Shown: positions 8,274 through 19,107, counted from the first letter of the stretch. The stretch: DNA of 64,000 nucleotides from Ferrovibrio sp. (GCF_025869515.1 NZ_JAOZVR010000091.1:1-64000), one strand, 5' to 3'. Notes: generated from the sequence alone by a model not told the origin. Translations and numbers: made by a program.

Positions 8274-8953
8274 GAGCGGAACAGCCTCGTATACTGGGTT
8301 TCGTGCATCATAGAGGTGAGATCGATCATCGGCGAGGCCGTGCCGCAGTCGTCCAGCGCACAGGTCAGCGCGCAAGGCACGATGCTCTCGACCACCGGCA
8401 TCAGGGCGGCCAGGGTGCGCTGGCCGTCGGTCTGGCCGAGCGGGATCAGGCGCACGGCGGCCGAGACCAGGTTGGCGGCAAAGGCATGCAGATAGGCGGC
8501 CAGCACAGACTCGATCTCCAGGCTGTGATCGGCGGCGGCGACGCCGACCGCGATGCACAGCGGCACCGGCCTGTCGGCACGGAGCGCGGCGAAGGCATCG
8601 AGCGCCGGACTGTCGCCCCAGGCGGCGCGGGTGACGCTGAGATACGAGCCGCCCTGCTGGCAGCTTTCCAGCGCCATTTCCGCCGTACCGCGCCAGGCGG
8701 ATGCCAGATCGGCCAGATCGCCGAGCTTTGCCGCGTCATCGGCGGCGGCATGCGCCTCCTTCAGCAGCACGGCATCGACCCAGCCGGCGCCGTGGCGCAG
8801 GATATGCGCGATCCATTGGGTGAGCGTGGCGACATTCGTCACCCGGCCGGTTTCGACCGCATATTCGACGCCATGGCTGTAGGAAAAGGCGCCGATCGGA
8901 TAGCTCGGCGAGAACCAGGCCAGCAGGCGATACAGCTCAGTGCTTGTGGTCAT
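8270..8953 (-). CDS. ureF: Urease accessory protein UreF
   Basis: A 227-residue helical protein that joins UreD and UreG in the urease activation complex. It has the family signature [19 protein letters not shown] followed by GVEYAVETG near the N-terminus, and conserved [12 protein letters not shown] and PLGQTDGQ segments. The ATG at 8953 overlaps the 3' end of ureE by 17 bases, and the stop overlaps ureG by four. The longer in-frame extension upstream lies inside the His-rich tail of ureE and is not real. Confidence 0.95.
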   Translation of the reverse strand: MTTSTELYRLLAWFSPSYPIGAFSYSHGVEYAVETGRVTNVATLTQWIAHILRHGAGWVDAVLLKEAHAAADDAAKLGDLADLASAWRGTAEMALESCQQGGSYLSVTRAAWGDSPALDAFAALRADRPVPLCIAVGVAAADHSLEIESVLAAYLHAFAANLVSAAVRLIPLGQTDGQRTLAALMPVVESIVPCALTCALDDCGTASPMIDLTSMMHETQYTRLFRS

Positions 8954-9527
8954 GGTCGTGGCTGTGATCGTGCTCGTGGCCGGGATCGTCGGCATGGGCA
9001 TGCACATGGGTATGGCCATGGCCGCCATGGCTATGCGCCGGCTCGCCATAGCGCGAGCCCAGCCCGTAGGGATGCGAGGGATCATGGTTATGCTGGCCGT
9101 AGGCGCCGCCTTCGGGATCGAAGGGCGCGTTCACAGCCGCGACGCTGGCGCCAAGGCCTTTCAGCATGTCGACGATCACATGGTCGTCGCGGATCAGGAT
9201 GCGGTCGCCGCGAATCTCGGCCGGCAGATGACGGTTGCCCAGATGCCAGGCGAGCCGCGCCAGCAGTTCGGGCGTCGGCGCCGACACCTCGATGAGCTGT
9301 TCAGGTGCTGCCTGCACCTCGATATAGCCAGCATTGCCGTCGAGTTTCAGTCCGTCGCCATGGCGCAGCACGGTGGCTTCCGCCAGATCGAGCAGGAAGG
9401 CGGTGCCGTCATCGGCGGTGAGCCGGATGCGGCGGCGATGGCGGTCGTGATGCGCCAGCGTCACGGTGGCCTTGCGCTCGGGCAGGGGCCAGTGGCCGGC
9501 GGAAATTACTTGGGCGGCGCGCATCAT
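8937..9527 (-). CDS. ureE: Urease nickel metallochaperone UreE
   Basis: A 196-residue nickel-binding chaperone. The N-terminal domain binds peptide, and the middle domain has HLGNRHLPAEI with the conserved metal-binding His and the RDDHVIVDML helix. The last 50 residues are a His-rich tail with about 17 His in GHGHTHVHAHADD and [13 protein letters not shown], typical of nickel storage. Its start overlaps the stop of the upstream DUF4145 gene by four bases (ATGA), so its translation depends on that foreign-looking gene. Confidence 0.95.
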   Translation of the reverse strand: MMRAAQVISAGHWPLPERKATVTLAHHDRHRRRIRLTADDGTAFLLDLAEATVLRHGDGLKLDGNAGYIEVQAAPEQLIEVSAPTPELLARLAWHLGNRHLPAEIRGDRILIRDDHVIVDMLKGLGASVAAVNAPFDPEGGAYGQHNHDPSHPYGLGSRYGEPAHSHGGHGHTHVHAHADDPGHEHDHSHDHDHKH

Positions 9528-10213
9528 TTCTTTGCCCTCAATGGTGTTTTCTTTTTTACCATTTCCGCTTGGATCGGATGGATATACACCGAGGCAACAA
9601 TACCTTCTAAAACATCCATCAACATCGACAGCACTTCACTCGAAGGATTAAATCCCCGATGAGCCGAAGCACTTCCAGCATTAATTACAATGCTCAAAAC
9701 TTCGTGCTGCTTTTTGGAGATGTACTCCATACGCTCAAATTCTGACAGTTTTTTACCGAAGTCTCCTACATCACTGATTTTCTCCACCATAATCATGTCT
9801 ATGGCAGTTCGAATGCCTGATGCAGCTAAACGCGTTAAATGCGAATGCAATGCTGAGTAAATTTCATCCAAAATATCCCGTAAATCATCCGGAATAGCTT
9901 CGTAGTATTCTGCCGCATCCAACCAATCCGGCCTTCGCCGAGATACAGCCGGAGGGTAATGTTTTACGAATGCGGGATCACCTTTCGGTTTCTTTCTAGA
10001 AGTAACGTCGAGCCAAGTGCTTTGGCGTAATGAGTAGTGACCGCACCCACAACAAGTCAGAAAATCGTATCGATCAATAAAACTGATTATAAGCCTCCCC
10101 TTTTCATCTCGACTGTCATCCATCACATCCCTTGAAAGAAGGACTGTATGATCTCGAATCCCGACGCACTGATTGCAATGTGATTTAACTATTTTTCCGG
10201 TTACGCGCGCCAT
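9524..10213 (-). CDS. DUF4145-like protein with N-terminal zinc ribbon, inserted in the ure operon
   Basis: A 229-residue protein with two Cys pairs near the N-terminus (HCNQC and CCGCGH), probably a zinc ribbon, then a helical C-terminal half with EIYSALHSHLTRLAASGIRTAID and INAGSASAHRGFNP. That arrangement fits DUF4145, a family grouped with HEPN-like helical domains and often met beside restriction or defence genes. I see no clear R-x4-H RNase motif. Base composition is very different from its neighbours: 42 percent GC in 9601-9660 against about 60-65 percent around it, with AT-rich codons. It starts two bases after the ureC stop, and its stop overlaps the ureE start. It has no known role in urease maturation. 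Confidence 0.8.
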   Translation of the reverse strand: MARVTGKIVKSHCNQCVGIRDHTVLLSRDVMDDSRDEKGRLIISFIDRYDFLTCCGCGHYSLRQSTWLDVTSRKKPKGDPAFVKHYPPAVSRRRPDWLDAAEYYEAIPDDLRDILDEIYSALHSHLTRLAASGIRTAIDMIMVEKISDVGDFGKKLSEFERMEYISKKQHEVLSIVINAGSASAHRGFNPSSEVLSMLMDVLEGIVASVYIHPIQAEMVKKKTPLRAKK

Positions 10214-10215
10214 AA

Positions 10216-11979
<1,764 letters not shown>

Positions 11980-11996
11980 TGTTCTCTTCCCTCGCC

Positions 11997-12302
11997 TTAC
12001 AGCTTGCCCATGACGGCCGCGCGGAAACCGTAGACCTCGCGCTTGCCGGCAAAGGACACCAGGTTGACGCTGCGGGTCTGGCCCGGCTCGAAACGCACCG
12101 CCGTGCCGGCTGGAATATCCAGCCGCATGCCGCGGGCTTTGTCGCGGTCGAATTTCAGCGCCGGATTGGTCTCGAAGAAATGGTAATGGCTGCCGACCTG
12201 GATCGGCCGGTCGCCGCTGTTGGCGATCTCCAGCGTGACGGTGGGCCGGCCGGCATTGAGTTCGATCTCGCCGTCGCCTGTGATGATTTCACCGGGAATC
12301 AT
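11997..12302 (-). CDS. ureB: Urease subunit beta
   Basis: A 101-residue structural subunit with the family start [19 protein letters not shown] and the typical [12 protein letters not shown] and [16 protein letters not shown] segments. I set the start at MIPGEI. The 33 residues that could be added upstream are translated from the palindromic repeat at 12326-12405 and are not real. It is separated from ureA by 133 bp that contain this repeat, an unusual gap inside an otherwise tight operon. Confidence 0.96.
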   Translation of the reverse strand: MIPGEIITGDGEIELNAGRPTVTLEIANSGDRPIQVGSHYHFFETNPALKFDRDKARGMRLDIPAGTAVRFEPGQTRSVNLVSFAGKREVYGFRAAVMGKL

Positions 12303-12325
12303 GCGGACGCTCCTCTCCCTACTTT

Positions 12326-12405
12326 CGTCACCCGCGGACTTGATCCGCGGGTCCCATTTTGATGGGAAAGAAAATGGGATGCCCGGGTCAAGCCCGGGCA
12401 TGACG
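12326..12405. repeat. Composite palindromic (REP/BIME-like) element between ureA and ureB
   Basis: An 80-bp element framed by CGTCA (12326-12330) and TGACG (12401-12405). It holds two strong hairpins, CCCGCGG-acttgat-CCGCGGG (12331-12351) and GCCCGGG-tcaag-CCCGGGC (12381-12399), plus a central CCCATTTT / AAAATGGG pair (12353-12378). The sequence type is a common intergenic repeat in alphaproteobacteria. Its translation gives the familiar spurious MPGLDPGI peptide. In the ureAB transcript it would form stable stems that could affect processing or the ratio of subunits. Confidence 0.85.
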
Positions 12406-12435
12406 GAGAGAGTTGTGCAAAGTCTCGCATCGCCC

Positions 12436-12738
12436 TCACCGGATTGGATTATGGACAGTCACCAGCTTGGTGCCATCCGGGAAGGTGGCCTCGACCTGGA
12501 TCTCGTGGATCATCTCGGCAATGCCGTCCATCACCTGGGCGCGGGTCAACACGGTGGCGCCGGCCTGCATCAGGTCGGCGACCGAGCGGCCGTCGCGCGC
12601 GCCTTCCACCACAAAATCGGTGATCAGGGCGATGGCTTCCGGATGATTCAGCCTGACGCCGCGTTCCAGCCGGCGCCGGGCAACATTGGCCGCCATGGCG
12701 ACCAGCAACTTGTCCTTCTCGCGGGGCGTCAAATTCAT
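12436..12738 (-). CDS. ureA: Urease subunit gamma
   Basis: A 100-residue structural subunit of urease that starts [13 protein letters not shown]. It contains [19 protein letters not shown] and ends VHNPIR, as in the family. Length is exactly the usual 100. It lies 36 bp downstream of urtE and continues the urt-ure operon. Confidence 0.97.
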   Translation of the reverse strand: MNLTPREKDKLLVAMAANVARRRLERGVRLNHPEAIALITDFVVEGARDGRSVADLMQAGATVLTRAQVMDGIAEMIHEIQVEATFPDGTKLVTVHNPIR

Positions 12739-12773
12739 GCCGCCACCCCTCCCCTGCTGAAACGAACCGAATG

Positions 12774-13466
12774 TCAGACGGTAAGATAACGGCGGACGTC
12801 GTCGGCATCCAGCCGGGAAGCGTCGCCTTCGACCACAACCTCGCCCCGCTGCAGCAGGATAAAGTTGTCGGCAAGCGCCCGGGCGAAGTCGAAATACTGC
12901 TCGACCAGCACGATCGCCATGGTGCCCCGGTTGGCCAGCTCGCGGATCACCCGGCCGATATCCTTGATGATCGAGGGCTGGATGCCCTCGGTCGGTTCGT
13001 CCAGCAGCAGCAGCCGGGGTCGCGTGACCAGGGCCCGCGCAATCGCCAGCTGCTGCTGCTGTCCCCCCGAAAGATCGCCGCCGCGCCGGTTGCGCATTTC
13101 GTGCAGCACCGGGAACAGCGCGAAAATCTCGTCCTCGATCCTGCCGCCGCGCGGCAGCGGGGCGAGGCCGGTTTCCAGGTTCTCGTAGACGGTCAGGCGC
13201 GGGAAGATTTCGCGGCCCTGCGGCACCATGGCGATGCCGCGCCGGGCACGCTCATGCGGTTTCAGCCCGACGATATCCTGGCCTTCCCACATGATTTTCC
13301 CCGACCGCACCGATTGCAGGCCGACCAGGGCCCGCATCAGCGAGGTCTTGCCCACGCCGTTGCGGCCCAGCACGCAGGTAATCTTGCCCGGCTCGGCGGT
13401 GACGCCGACATCGCGCAAAGCATGGCTGGCGCCGTAATAGAGATTGAGGCCTTCGGCGGTCAGCAT
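12774..13466 (-). CDS. urtE: Urea ABC transporter ATPase UrtE
   Basis: A 230-residue LivF-type ATPase of the urea importer. Walker A is [10 protein letters not shown] (about residues 34-43), the signature is [15 protein letters not shown], and Walker B is [13 protein letters not shown]. The EGIQPSI ending after Walker B is typical for UrtE. It starts four bases from the urtD stop and completes the importer at the membrane's cytosolic face. Confidence 0.95.
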   Translation of the reverse strand: MLTAEGLNLYYGASHALRDVGVTAEPGKITCVLGRNGVGKTSLMRALVGLQSVRSGKIMWEGQDIVGLKPHERARRGIAMVPQGREIFPRLTVYENLETGLAPLPRGGRIEDEIFALFPVLHEMRNRRGGDLSGGQQQQLAIARALVTRPRLLLLDEPTEGIQPSIIKDIGRVIRELANRGTMAIVLVEQYFDFARALADNFILLQRGEVVVEGDASRLDADDVRRYLTV

Positions 13467-13469
13467 GGC

Positions 13470-14297
13470 TCAGCGTCCCAGATAGACTTCAATGACGCGC
13501 GGGTCGTTCTGCACATGGTCGACCGTGCCTTCCGACAGCACACTGCCTTCATGCAGCACGGTAACCCTGGCGCCGAGATCGCGCACGAATTCCATGTCGT
13601 GCTCCACCACCACCAGCGTGCGTTCGCCCTTCAGCGTCAGGATCAGCTCGGCGGTCTGCCGGGTTTCGGCGTCGGTCATACCGGCGACCGGCTCGTCCAG
13701 CAGGATTAATTGCGTATCCTGCACCAGCAGCATGCCTATCTCGAGCCACTGTTTCTGGCCATGGCTGAGCGACCCGGCAAAATCGCGGATCCTGGCTTCG
13801 AGGCCGACCGTATGGAGCGCCCAGGCGATGCGGTCGAGCGCCTCGGAATTGAGCCGGCCGAGCAGCGTCTTCCACGCGCCGCGCGCGGATTTCAGCGCCA
13901 GTTCAAAATTCTCGAAAACGGTGAGATTCTCGAACACGGTCGGCTTCTGGAATTTGCGGCCGATGCCCAGATTGGCGATCTCGACCTCGTCCAGCCTGGT
14001 GAGGTCGACGCGGCCAGCGAACATCACCTCGCCGGAATCCGGCTTTGTCTTGCCGGTGATGATATCCATCATCGTGGTCTTGCCGGCACCATTCGGGCCG
14101 ATGATGGTGCGCAGCTCGCCCGGCGCCACCATCAGCGCCAGGTTGTTGATGGCCTTGAAACCGTCGAAGGACACTGAAACGCCATCGAGATAAAGCTGGG
14201 TATCGGATACGCGCGGGCGGTCGACCACATCCGGCGACATACCGGCGGTGGCACGCTGCAGTAACGGCGATGGCAGAGGCATGGCGGGGCGTTTCAT
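13470..14297 (-). CDS. urtD: Urea ABC transporter ATPase UrtD
   Basis: A LivG-type ATPase of about 275 residues. Walker A is GPNGAGKTTMMD, and the signature LSHGQKQWLEIGMLL and Walker B LILLDEPVAGMTD are those of UrtD, which has SHGQ in place of SGGQ. I chose the ATG at 14297, which overlaps the urtC stop (TGATG); a GTG at 14300 is one codon upstream. An N-terminal extension of about 35 residues precedes the ATPase core. Confidence 0.95.
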   Translation of the reverse strand: MKRPAMPLPSPLLQRATAGMSPDVVDRPRVSDTQLYLDGVSVSFDGFKAINNLALMVAPGELRTIIGPNGAGKTTMMDIITGKTKPDSGEVMFAGRVDLTRLDEVEIANLGIGRKFQKPTVFENLTVFENFELALKSARGAWKTLLGRLNSEALDRIAWALHTVGLEARIRDFAGSLSHGQKQWLEIGMLLVQDTQLILLDEPVAGMTDAETRQTAELILTLKGERTLVVVEHDMEFVRDLGARVTVLHEGSVLSEGTVDHVQNDPRVIEVYLGR

Positions 14298-15466
14298 CAC
14301 TCGGCCGCCTTTTCTTTCAAGGGCACTTTTTCATTAAGGGCATAGGCCTGTTTCGCGGCGCGCCAGCCGCGCCACTGGCCGAGCAGCCCCACAATGCCCT
14401 TGGGGAACAGCAGCGTGGAGGCGATGAAGAGTCCGCCGAGTACGAAGAGCCAGAGTTCCGGCGCCGCGCCGGTGAGCCAGGTTTTCACCAGGTTGATCAC
14501 CACGCCGCCGAGGATGGCGCCATAGAGCGTGCCGCGGCCGCCGACCGCCACCCAGATGGCGATCTCGATCGAATTGGCCGGCGAGAATTCGCTCGGGTTG
14601 ATGATGCCGACCTGCGGCACGTAAAGCGCACCGGCGATGCCGGCCAGCAATGCCGAAAGGACGAAGGCAAACAGCTTGGCTGCCGTGGGCGAATAGCCGA
14701 GGAAGCGCACGCGGCTTTCGGCGTCGCGCACCGCCAGCAGCACACGGCCGAGCTTGGACTGCACCACGAAACGGCAGAGCAGGAAACACAGGCCGAGCAC
14801 GATGACCGAAACCACATAGAGGCCGATGCGGGTGCTGGGCGCCTGGATCGGGAAGCCAAGGATGTCCTTGAAGTCGGTCAGGCCGTTATTGCCGCCGAAA
14901 CCCATGTCGTTGCGGAAGAAGGCGAGCAGCAGGGCAAAGGTCATCGCCTGGGTGACGATAGAGATATAGACGCCGGTGACGCGACTGCGGAAGGCGAACC
15001 AGCCCAGCACCAGCGCCAGCAGTCCGGGCGCCAGCAGCACCATCAGCATGGCAAACGGGAAGCTGTCGAAACCCATCCAGTACCAGGGCAGTTCCTTCCA
15101 GTTCAGGAACACCATGAAATCGGGCAGCACCGGATTGCCATAGACGCCACGGGTGCCGATCTGGCGCATCAGGTACATGCCCATGGCATAGCCGCCAAGT
15201 GCGAAGAAGGCACCGTGGCCAAGACTCAGAATACCCGCGTAGCCCCAGACCAGATCGAGGGCCAGCGCGAGAATGGCGTAGCAGGCATATTTGCCGAGCA
15301 GCGGAATCAGGTAGTCCGGCACCTGCATCATGCTGCCGCGGCCCGGCAGCAGGTTGAGCAGCGGCACCACCACGATCAGCACGAAGCCGATGGCGAGGAA
15401 GACGGCCCAGCCGCGGCGATCCAGCAACGGCTTGGGCCTGGCGAGGGTCTGCAGCTGATCAAGCAT
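14297..15466 (-). CDS. urtC: Urea ABC transporter permease UrtC
   Basis: A 389-residue LivM-type permease with eight or more hydrophobic segments. It contains the family motif LDLVWGYAGILSLGHGAFFALGG split around residues 69-92, and the LGYSPTAAKLFAFVLSA segment near the C-terminus. Its start overlaps the urtB stop by eight bases. With UrtB it forms the membrane channel. Confidence 0.95.
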   Translation of the reverse strand: MLDQLQTLARPKPLLDRRGWAVFLAIGFVLIVVVPLLNLLPGRGSMMQVPDYLIPLLGKYACYAILALALDLVWGYAGILSLGHGAFFALGGYAMGMYLMRQIGTRGVYGNPVLPDFMVFLNWKELPWYWMGFDSFPFAMLMVLLAPGLLALVLGWFAFRSRVTGVYISIVTQAMTFALLLAFFRNDMGFGGNNGLTDFKDILGFPIQAPSTRIGLYVVSVIVLGLCFLLCRFVVQSKLGRVLLAVRDAESRVRFLGYSPTAAKLFAFVLSALLAGIAGALYVPQVGIINPSEFSPANSIEIAIWVAVGGRGTLYGAILGGVVINLVKTWLTGAAPELWLFVLGGLFIASTLLFPKGIVGLLGQWRGWRAAKQAYALNEKVPLKEKAAE

Positions 15467-17390
15467 CTGCGGACCTCCCCTTGGCGGCGAAGAGTCCGCG
15501 CGGACGTTTCTGGATGAAGAGGATGATGCAGACCAGCACCACCACCTTGCCCAGCACCGCGCCGGCCACCGGTTCGAGGATCTTGTTCACCACGCCGAGC
15601 GTGAGGGCGCCGACCAGCGTGCCCATCAGGCTGCCGACGCCGCCGAAGACGACGACCAGGAAGCTGTCGACGATATAGATGGTGCCGAGATTGGGCGAGA
15701 CATTGCCGATCTGGCTGAGCGCCACGCCGGCCATGCCGGCGATACCGGAACCGAGCGCGAATGTCATGGCATCGACGCGGGCGGTGGGAATGCCCATCAC
15801 CGCGGCCATCTGGCGGTTCTGCGTCACCGCGCGCATATGCAGGCCGAAGCTGGTGCGCTTGAGGATCAGCGCGATGAGGCCGAGCACGGCGAAACAGAAG
15901 ATGATGATGTAGACGCGGTTCCAGGTGACGGCGAGACCGCCGGCCACCTCGATGGCGCCGGTCATCCAGCCCGGATTGGCGACCTCCTTGTTGGTGGCGC
16001 CGAAAATGCTGCGCACCGCCTGCTGCAGGCAGAGGCTGACGCCCCAGGTGGCCAGCATGGTTTCCAGTGGCCGGCCGTAGAGGAAGCGGATGATACCGCG
16101 CTCGATGGCGACACCGACGATGGCGGCCACCAGGAAGGCGACGGGCAAGGCCGCGAGCAGATAGGCGCCAATCCAGCCGGGCGGCAGCAGCGCGCGGAAG
16201 ATTTCCTGCGTTACATAGGCCGAATAGGCACCCAGCATGATCATCTCGCCATGCGCCATGTTGATGACGCCCATGACGCCGAAGGTGATCGCCAGACCGA
16301 CGGCGGCGAGCAGCAGCACCGAGCCGAGCGAGATGCCCTGCACGAAATTCTCGGCATAGGAATACAGCGTGATCTTGGTCTGCATCCTGTCGAAGGCCTT
16401 GACCAGCGCGGCCTTGACCTCGGTGTCGGTTTCCAGGCTGAGGCGGGCTTGCAGCAACGACCGCACCCGCAGCTCGGCCGCGCCGCTGAGCGTCTGGATC
16501 GCCAGGATGCGCTTGGACTTGTCGGGGTCGCTGAGTTCGGTGGCGGCAAGCGACAGCGCCATCACCGATTTGACACCGGCATTCTGTTCCTTGTCATGCG
16601 CTTCGCGCAGCAGCGCGACCGCTTCGGGCGCCGGGTTTTCCAAAAGAGCGGCCGCCGCCGAGCGGCGCACGGCCGGATCGCTGCTGCCCAGGCCGAGGCG
16701 GCCGACGGCTTCGCGCAGCACGTTACGCAGGTTGTTGTTGACGAACAGCGGGTCGATCTCGCCGGGCGCGACAATGCCGAGCGGCTCGCCGGTGGCCGCA
16801 TTGGTGAGCGCCACGTCGTTGCCGCTGGCAGCGCCGATCACCAGAGCGCTGTCGCTCTTACGGGTGAACAGCCGGCCGGCGGCCAGCGCCTGGAAGGCCG
16901 GCACGGCGCGCGCATCGCCCAGCGCGGTGAGCGCGGCGATGGCCTTGGCCTTGTCGGCGAAGCTGTCGGCCTTCAGGCCCTCGATGGCGGTATTGAAATC
17001 AACCGGGCCGCTCTGCGTATCGGCCGCAGCCACGCCGAGCAGCGACTTGGCATCGTCAGGCACGGCGATGGCCTGCAGCTCCTCGGGCTTGAGCATGTCT
17101 TCAACATCGCCGGTGGCGGCATTGGTGACGACAACCATCTCGCCGTCTTTCTCGCCGATCACCACCGCATTGTCGGATATCCGAATATAGAGATTGCCGG
17201 CGGCCAGCGCGGCGAGCGCGGCCTTGGCCTTGTCGTCGCCGCTCTGGTTGAGCGCGGCAATCGCGGGCTTGGGATCGGCATCTGTCAGGCCGCTCAGGGT
17301 GGCGGCGAGGTCCTGCGCAGCGACCGGGCGGACGACCGCCACCAGCGCCAGCATCAGGGCGATCAGCACAATAGGCAGGAAACGTTGCAT
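15459..17390 (-). CDS. urtB: Urea ABC transporter permease UrtB with a large duplicated N-terminal periplasmic-type region
   Basis: A 643-residue protein. Residues 1-25 look like a signal sequence. Residues about 26-116 and 132-215 are two copies of one module: compare ALAAGNLYIRISDNAVVIG with ALAAGRLFTRKSDSALVIG, and VTNAATG with LTNAATG. Residues about 220-335 are helical and HEAT-like. The LivH-type permease starts near 343 (NFVQGISLGSVLLLAAVGLA, then MGVINMAHGEMIMLGAY). UrtB proteins commonly carry an N-terminal extension, but this one is long and clearly duplicated. The start at 17390 gives a good signal peptide; an upstream in-frame extension looks spurious. Confidence 0.95.
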   Translation of the reverse strand: MQRFLPIVLIALMLALVAVVRPVAAQDLAATLSGLTDADPKPAIAALNQSGDDKAKAALAALAAGNLYIRISDNAVVIGEKDGEMVVVTNAATGDVEDMLKPEELQAIAVPDDAKSLLGVAAADTQSGPVDFNTAIEGLKADSFADKAKAIAALTALGDARAVPAFQALAAGRLFTRKSDSALVIGAASGNDVALTNAATGEPLGIVAPGEIDPLFVNNNLRNVLREAVGRLGLGSSDPAVRRSAAAALLENPAPEAVALLREAHDKEQNAGVKSVMALSLAATELSDPDKSKRILAIQTLSGAAELRVRSLLQARLSLETDTEVKAALVKAFDRMQTKITLYSYAENFVQGISLGSVLLLAAVGLAITFGVMGVINMAHGEMIMLGAYSAYVTQEIFRALLPPGWIGAYLLAALPVAFLVAAIVGVAIERGIIRFLYGRPLETMLATWGVSLCLQQAVRSIFGATNKEVANPGWMTGAIEVAGGLAVTWNRVYIIIFCFAVLGLIALILKRTSFGLHMRAVTQNRQMAAVMGIPTARVDAMTFALGSGIAGMAGVALSQIGNVSPNLGTIYIVDSFLVVVFGGVGSLMGTLVGALTLGVVNKILEPVAGAVLGKVVVLVCIILFIQKRPRGLFAAKGRSADA

Positions 17391-17524
17391 GTTTTCAGCG
17401 ACCGCTTGAGCGATTCTTGGGACGATGACGGAACGGATTTTATGGTGTTGGGCGCTCCGAACCCCTTCCTGCGCAGCTTTGCCGCGAAGGAAGGGGCCGG
17501 ATGCCATGCGTTACGCTTTACCGG

Positions 17525-18814
17525 TTAGTTGGCCAGAGCCGCGTATTTCGGCTTCTCGCAGTTGCCGCAGACCCACGGGAAGGTCCAGTCGGCGGTCAGC
17601 TTGGCGCTTTCCGGGATGTACTTCGACCAGGCATCGGCCTTCACCGGGCCCTTGGTCTGCCAGACGATGTTGAACATGCCGTCGGGGCGGATTTCGCCGA
17701 TCAGCACCGGCTTGGACAGATGGTGGTTGGTGTTCATCACGGCGGTGAAGCCCGACGGCGCCTTGACCTTCTGGCCATACATCGCCTGACGCACGGCATC
17801 CACATTGGTGGTGCCGGCCTGGGCAACGGCCTGGGCCCACATCTTGAAGCCGATATAGGTGGCTTCCATCGGATCGTTGGTCACCCGCTTCGGATCCTTG
17901 ATGAAGGTCTTCCACTGCTTGATGAAGCCGTCGTTGACCGGGCCCTTGACCGACTGGAAGTAGTTCCAGGCGGCCAGATGGCCGACCAGGTTCTTGGTGT
18001 CGATGCCGGCGAGTTCTTCCTCACCGACCGAGAAGGCGACCACCGGGATGTCGGAAGCCTTGATGCCCGCGTTGGCGAGTTCCTTGTAGAACGGCACGTT
18101 GGCGTCGCCGTTGATGGTCGACACCACGGCGGTCTTCTTGCCGGCCGAGCCGAACTTCTTGATATCGGCGACGATCGTCTGCCAGTCGGAATGACCGAAC
18201 GGCGTATAGTTGATCATGATGTCTTCCTGCTTGACGCCCTTGGCTTTCAGGAAGGCTTCCAGGATCTTGTTGGTGGTGCGCGGATAGACGTAGTCGGTGC
18301 CGGCCAGGACCCAGCGCTTCACTTCGCCGCCGTCCTTGCTCATCAGGTATTCCACCGCCGGGATCGCCTGCTGGTTCGGCGCGGCGCCGGTGTAGAACAC
18401 GTTCTTCGAGCTTTCCTCGCCTTCATACTGCACCGGATAGAACAGCATGCTGTTCAGTTCTTCGAAGACCGGCAGCACGGACTTGCGCGACACCGAGGTC
18501 CAGCAGCCGAACACCACCGAAACCTTTTCCTTCGAGATCAGTTCGCGCGCCTTTTCGGCGAACAGCGGCCAGTTGGAAGCCGGATCGACCACCACGGCCT
18601 CGACCTTCTTGCCGAGCAGACCGCCCTTCTTGTTGAGATCGTCGACCATCATCAGGACGGTATCCTTCAGGGTCGTCTCGGAAATCGCCATGGTGCCCGA
18701 CAGCGAATGCAGGACGCCGACCTTGATCGTGTCCTGAGCCTGCGCGCCGGTGCCGGCGGCAACGGCGCCCAGCATGGCGCCTGCCACGGCCATCGTCCGC
18801 ATGAACTTGCTCAT
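17525..18814 (-). CDS. urtA: Urea ABC transporter substrate-binding protein UrtA
   Basis: A 429-residue periplasmic binding protein. The signal peptide MSKFMRTMAVAGAMLGAVAA ends near GAQAQD. The mature part starts TIKVGVLHSLSGTMAISETT, as in the UrtA family, and also shows PASNWPLFAEKARELI, FGCWTSVSRKSVLPVFE and the C-terminal CGNCEKPKYA. The ATG at 18814 has AGGAGAGGAA before it. It is the first gene after the sigma-54 promoter, as expected for a nitrogen-regulated operon. It is 134 bp upstream of urtB. Confidence 0.97.
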   Translation of the reverse strand: MSKFMRTMAVAGAMLGAVAAGTGAQAQDTIKVGVLHSLSGTMAISETTLKDTVLMMVDDLNKKGGLLGKKVEAVVVDPASNWPLFAEKARELISKEKVSVVFGCWTSVSRKSVLPVFEELNSMLFYPVQYEGEESSKNVFYTGAAPNQQAIPAVEYLMSKDGGEVKRWVLAGTDYVYPRTTNKILEAFLKAKGVKQEDIMINYTPFGHSDWQTIVADIKKFGSAGKKTAVVSTINGDANVPFYKELANAGIKASDIPVVAFSVGEEELAGIDTKNLVGHLAAWNYFQSVKGPVNDGFIKQWKTFIKDPKRVTNDPMEATYIGFKMWAQAVAQAGTTNVDAVRQAMYGQKVKAPSGFTAVMNTNHHLSKPVLIGEIRPDGMFNIVWQTKGPVKADAWSKYIPESAKLTADWTFPWVCGNCEKPKYAALAN

Positions 18815-18874
18815 TGGAATTCCTCTCCTGCTTGGGCCATGCCCCCCCGGGCCGGCCATACGGAGATTGGAATG

Positions 18875-18889
18875 GCAAGGAGTGTGCCA
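18875..18889 (-). promoter_or_regulatory. Sigma-54 (-24/-12) promoter of the urtABCDE-ure operon
   Basis: Read on the minus strand the sequence is TGGCAC-ACTCC-TTGC, which matches the sigma-54 consensus TGGCAC-N5-TTGC at every fixed base. It lies 61 bases upstream of the urtA start, giving a leader of about 50 bases. Sigma-54 with NtrC is the known regulator of urea use in many proteobacteria. I could not find a clear NtrC box in the remaining 220 bp up to ureD. The rest of this 293-bp gap shows no gene. Confidence 0.8.
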
Positions 18890-19107
18890 AGCCGCCCATG
18901 TCCTCCCGGCATGGGCCAATGCCACCCTTAATTCGCTGATTCCGCGCCGCAATATGACAAAGACAGATGTCTGCCACTGCAGCGATTCAAAACTCCGTCG
19001 ACGAACAATCACTACGAGCTAATGCTTGTTTTTTAATCACATCATCCTGAAAAAAGTGCAAAGCGTAAAATACGAGCAGAAACCAGAGTCGGATGATTCA
19101 AAGGGAG

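Noticed and set aside
12302-12401. An N-terminal extension of UreB (MPGLDPGI...)
   Set aside because: It is the translation of the palindromic intergenic repeat, and the family start MIPGEI follows.
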